Shown here: in pieces, positions 61,217 to 64,000 of the stretch
Position numbering within the stretch: position 1 is the first letter of the stretch
Layout of the letters: each line of letters begins with the position of its first letter
Assembly (NCBI GenBank): GCA_017934745.1
Contig: JAGBIY010000027.1
Location: 1-64,000 of the forward strand
Source: Treponema sp.
GTDB lineage: Bacteria; Spirochaetota; Spirochaetia; Treponematales; Treponemataceae
Direction of reading: 5' to 3'
DNA length: 64,000 nt
Position numbers and translations under genes: made by a program
Notes under the pieces: model-generated
Told to the model about the DNA's origin: nothing
Database searches by the model: none
The model's input: only the letters and a program-made list of their open reading frames with translations

Positions 61217-62956
61217 ATGCGCTCATGGATTAGTGGTCTAAAGAAAATCTACAATCGTTCTAGCATAATTCAATTTCTCTTCTCATATTTGCTTGTGCTT
61301 TCGGTGCCACTCATTCTTGCGCTTGTCGGGGAATTTTTTGCCGCATCGGTGGTGAAAAACGACATCCGCTCTTCAAACTTGAGAATGTTGCGCTACACAA
61401 GCGATTTGATTGACGGAAATCTTGATTCGATTTACTTGTCCATGACAAAACTTTCCAACGACCCTGTTCTTTTGTCGCTCGCTTCTCAAACCAGGGTGTC
61501 TGTTGAATACATTCTCGATGCCAGAAACCTTATAGAAAATGTTCTTTCTTCGAGCACCAAGCAGGTTTCCTTGGGCGAATCTCTCTATGTTTCCTTTTTT
61601 TCTCCCGAATATGTCGTTGCAAATGCTGCCCTCTACCATGTTGATTCTTACCGCTCCTACATGAAAGAGAGGGGACTGTCAGAAATTCAATGGAAGAAAA
61701 TGTGCAGAAACGATATGAACGGAGGTTCAAGAAAGCCGTTTTTCTTTTCCGCTGCTCTTGGAAAAATTCAATATGTAGTTCCTTTCTCTACTACACTCGA
61801 CGGAGCCAACCAGGGAGCTGTCGTCTGCAATATAAAAGAGGATGCTCTTTCGCATCTGCTCGATTTTTCAACAGAATATGAAAAATATTCGATGTTCCTT
61901 TTTGATGAAAATGGGAAGCAGCTTTGGAAAAACGACACGCTGGAATGTGAGAAATCTTTTCGCAAAATGAATCTTCCAAATGGTGAGGAAAGCGAGTTCG
62001 GTGGAAGTTTTTTCTTTGATTCATACACCGCTATTTACACGAAATCTGAGCGTTACGGCTGGAAATATGTTCTGGTGCTTCCCCACAGGTCAGCCCTCAA
62101 AAAGCTCTACCATCTCAGGGCTGTTCTCATTTTCCTCACGGTTATTGCGACTGCCTTGGGGCTTTTGATTTCATGGCGCTTGTCTGTTAGAAATGGAAGG
62201 CCTTTGAACGGAATATTCGCCCTTTGGTGCGAGACCAATCCTTCTTATGCGGAATCCGAGCCGCTTTCTCCGTCTGTGCAGAACTTGCTCAGGCTTTTCG
62301 AGGACATGGCCGCCCGTTCTACGAAGAAAGAGCTTTTCTATCCCGATTTGCTTGAGGACAGTTTGATTTTGAACCTGAAAAGCGGAAACGAGCAGGATGT
62401 TCAAGCCATAATTTCGCTGATTCAGGAGGAGAACGAGAACAACAGGACTCTCGGCGATGATTCTTTCGCCCTTCTTCACGGAAACATGATTGCTACCTTG
62501 TCCAGCACAATGGATTCTTCGTTGATTCCCGGCGACTTGTTGATTGTTCCGGACAGGCTTTCCCGCTCTAATTTCTTCTCTTCATACCGCTCATTCTGCG
62601 GAAAATTCTGTCATGATGTTCGCGAACGAAAAAGCAGCGGCAGAAAGACGCTTGCGGAAAAAATGAAGAAGATGGTCGACTCGGAATATGCCGATTCAAG
62701 TTTGGGGCTTACGAAAGTCGCTGAGGCCTTTTCGGTCTCTGAAAATTATGTTTCGGTTGTTTTCAAGGAGCAAGTGGGCGAGAACTTCCAGTCTTATCTC
62801 GAAAATGTCCGTCTTGGACATGCTTGTCTTCTCTTGAAAGAAACAAATTATTCTGTCGATGAGATTGCGGAGAAATCAGGTTACTATACCGTTCAATCTT
62901 TCAGGCGGGCTTTTAAAAGAGTGAAAGGCACGACTCCTACCGAATACCGTAAATAA
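61217..62956 (+). CDS. Membrane-bound AraC-family regulator
   Basis: A helix at residues 18-45 and another near 300-320 enclose an extracytoplasmic sensor of about 255 residues. The C-terminal 100 residues are an AraC-type double helix-turn-helix (LGLTKVAEAFSVSENYVSVV and YSVDEIAEKSGYYTVQSFRR, then FKRVKGTTPTEYRK). Regulators of this layout commonly sit beside LplABC-type oligosaccharide uptake genes and activate them when the outer domain senses sugar. The permease gene starts 104 bp downstream on the same strand. Confidence 0.88.
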   Translation: MRSWISGLKKIYNRSSIIQFLFSYLLVLSVPLILALVGEFFAASVVKNDIRSSNLRMLRYTSDLIDGNLDSIYLSMTKLSNDPVLLSLASQTRVSVEYILDARNLIENVLSSSTKQVSLGESLYVSFFSPEYVVANAALYHVDSYRSYMKERGLSEIQWKKMCRNDMNGGSRKPFFFSAALGKIQYVVPFSTTLDGANQGAVVCNIKEDALSHLLDFSTEYEKYSMFLFDENGKQLWKNDTLECEKSFRKMNLPNGEESEFGGSFFFDSYTAIYTKSERYGWKYVLVLPHRSALKKLYHLRAVLIFLTVIATALGLLISWRLSVRNGRPLNGIFALWCETNPSYAESEPLSPSVQNLLRLFEDMAARSTKKELFYPDLLEDSLILNLKSGNEQDVQAIISLIQEENENNRTLGDDSFALLHGNMIATLSSTMDSSLIPGDLLIVPDRLSRSNFFSSYRSFCGKFCHDVRERKSSGRKTLAEKMKKMVDSEYADSSLGLTKVAEAFSVSENYVSVVFKEQVGENFQSYLENVRLGHACLLLKETNYSVDEIAEKSGYYTVQSFRRAFKRVKGTTPTEYRK

Positions 62957-63024
62957 TCTGAAAAAAAAGCAAAAAAACTGCAAAAAAAACATGGAACACT
63001 TTTTTTTCAACCAAAAAATGTTTC

Positions 63025-63054
63025 TTTACAGCTTGCAATGCCAAGATTCATACT
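63025..63054 (+). promoter_or_regulatory. Possible promoter of the sugar-transport operon
   Basis: TTTACA and CATACT are separated by 18 bp. The -10 ends only 6 bp before the permease ATG, which lacks a ribosome site, so the mRNA would be nearly leaderless. The match is weak. Confidence 0.3.
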
Positions 63055-63060
63055 CGAATT

Positions 63061-63969
63061 ATGAAAAAATTAGTTTCAGAGGACACAGTAAAGGGCATTA
63101 AAAAGTACCGCTGGTTCTATCTCATGTTTCTTCCCGTATTTTTGGGGTTAATCGTTTTCCATTACATTCCAATGATTGGAATAGGTGTTTCTCTTTTTGA
63201 CTACACGCCTTATGGAAAACCAGAGTTTGTTGGACTGGAGAACTTCCTTTCTCTCTTCTCCAGTCGTTTGTTTTGGAGGGCTTTTCGCAACACGCTCATC
63301 ATAAGCTGTACGAATCTTGTCCTGAGCATGGTTTTCAGCGTGGGTGTCGCCCTGCTGCTGGATGAAATCAATTGCGCATGGTTCAAGAAACTTTCCCAGA
63401 CAATCAACTACATTCCACACTTCATGTCGTGGGTCGTTGTCGCTTCGATTTTCAGCATCATTCTTTCTCCACAAGATGGATATGTGAACGCAATCATCAA
63501 GTTTTTTGGTGGAAAGCCAATCTACTTTCTTGCCAGTGAATCATGGTGGCGGCCTATTTTCTACTTCATTGAACGATGGAAGGAAACGGGCTGGGGCACA
63601 ATCATATTCGTGGCCGCTATTTCGGGCGTGAATCAGGAGCAGTACGAGGCCGCCATTGTTGATGGAGTCAACCATGTCCAGAGAGTCTGGTACATAACGC
63701 TTCCGGCAATCAGCAATACGATTCTGATAGTTTTCATATTGAATTTGGCAAAAGTCTTGAACCTTTTCGACCCTGTTTGGGTTTTGCAGAATTCCATGGT
63801 TCAGAATGTTTCGGACGTTCTTGGTACATACGTTTACCGTCTTGGAATTGACCGGGCTGATTACGGTCTTTCAACGGCCGCCGGTGTGTTCAAGTCGGTC
63901 ATTTCGGTTGTTTTGGTCACCCTCGCGAACAAGGCGAGCAAGTCTATTAGAGGAGAAGGCATATTATGA
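63061..63969 (+). CDS. lplB: LplB-type sugar ABC transporter permease
   Basis: This 302-residue permease has six or so membrane segments and the EAA loop EQYEAAIVDGVNHVQRVWYI, which contacts the ATPase. The opening KYRWFYLMFLPVFLGLIVFHYIPM and the VYRLGIDRADYGLSTAAGVF block are typical of LplB/YtcP-partner permeases for oligosaccharides. The stop overlaps the next start by ATGA. It follows its likely AraC regulator. Confidence 0.88.
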   Translation: MKKLVSEDTVKGIKKYRWFYLMFLPVFLGLIVFHYIPMIGIGVSLFDYTPYGKPEFVGLENFLSLFSSRLFWRAFRNTLIISCTNLVLSMVFSVGVALLLDEINCAWFKKLSQTINYIPHFMSWVVVASIFSIILSPQDGYVNAIIKFFGGKPIYFLASESWWRPIFYFIERWKETGWGTIIFVAAISGVNQEQYEAAIVDGVNHVQRVWYITLPAISNTILIVFILNLAKVLNLFDPVWVLQNSMVQNVSDVLGTYVYRLGIDRADYGLSTAAGVFKSVISVVLVTLANKASKSIRGEGIL

Positions 63970-64000
63970 TGAATGAAAAACTTTCGCTGAGGGAGGGAAG
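63966..64000 (+). CDS. Start of a second sugar permease (LplC-like), cut by window
   Basis: ATGATGAATGAAAAAC opens a frame (MMNEKLSLREG) that overlaps the lplB stop by 4 bp and runs off the window. In LplABC operons the second permease follows lplB, so LplC is the likely identity, on position alone. Confidence 0.55.
   Translation, partial: MMNEKLSLREG

Noticed and set aside
1..64000. tRNA or rRNA genes
   Set aside because: No cloverleaf with TTCGANNC arm and no rRNA-like segment was recognised by eye; a short tRNA could still be missed without a scan.

Overview
The window looks like a chromosomal stretch from a Treponema-like spirochaete, probably a gut or rumen type. The evidence is circumstantial: moderate GC core genes, several methyl-accepting chemotaxis proteins (MCPs), GGDEF/EAL signalling proteins, a membrane AraC regulator next to an LplB-type sugar permease, two feoA genes before feoB, and a compact thiSFGHE operon. 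No rRNA, tRNA or CRISPR array was found, and the genus was not confirmed by any search.

Layout. 0-3.3 kb holds secreted or membrane hypotheticals. 3.3-10.5 kb is one operon behind a good promoter: a zinc-ribbon/SPFH-like coiled-coil protein followed by two tandem copies of a two-gene module (zinc-ribbon plus FGE/SUMF1-fold protein, then a conserved unknown protein). 10.5-16.9 kb carries a phosphoesterase, a secreted NADase-type glycan-binding protein and a REC-EAL / Hpt / hybrid-kinase set that forms a complete phosphorelay ending in c-di-GMP hydrolysis. 16.9-24.6 kb is an accessory array of small same-strand genes with a duplicated 181-bp N-terminal module, a six-unit 40-bp repeat, a REP-like palindrome, a Fic protein with paired operators, and several genes that have lost their middles or carry frameshifts. 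24.8-28.3 kb has a TlpA/CxxC/NapH-like redox trio and, convergent to it, rtcB2-prfH, the rRNA-repair and ribosome-rescue pair, behind a leader ORF.

28.4-42.2 kb is a visibly AT-rich defence island. It holds an amino-methyltransferase, a protein with two GHKL ATPase modules and a histidine-kinase-like H-box, a receiver-like protein, and a LlaJI-type restriction-modification (R-M) system (two m5C methyltransferases, an unknown 239-aa protein, a McrB-like GTPase and a LlaJI-family endonuclease). A frameshifted KAP ATPase and a Fic protein lacking its catalytic core follow. The kinase/receiver pair between a methyltransferase and an R-M operon is my best candidate for an under-described system.

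42.2-64 kb returns to core-like sequence: a Nudix hydrolase, a ketopantoate-reductase-family enzyme, an MCP, a TPP riboswitch with terminator and thiSFGHE, a second MCP, the feo operon read from the opposite strand, a periplasmic-sensor GGDEF-EAL protein, a decayed tannase-like esterase, a GNAT gene overlapping a decayed MCP, a membrane AraC regulator and the start of an LplB/LplC sugar-transport operon. Gene decay recurs: at least four internal deletions and three frameshifted genes are visible, two of the frameshifts explained by a dinucleotide gain or loss and one sitting on a perfect 36-bp palindrome.
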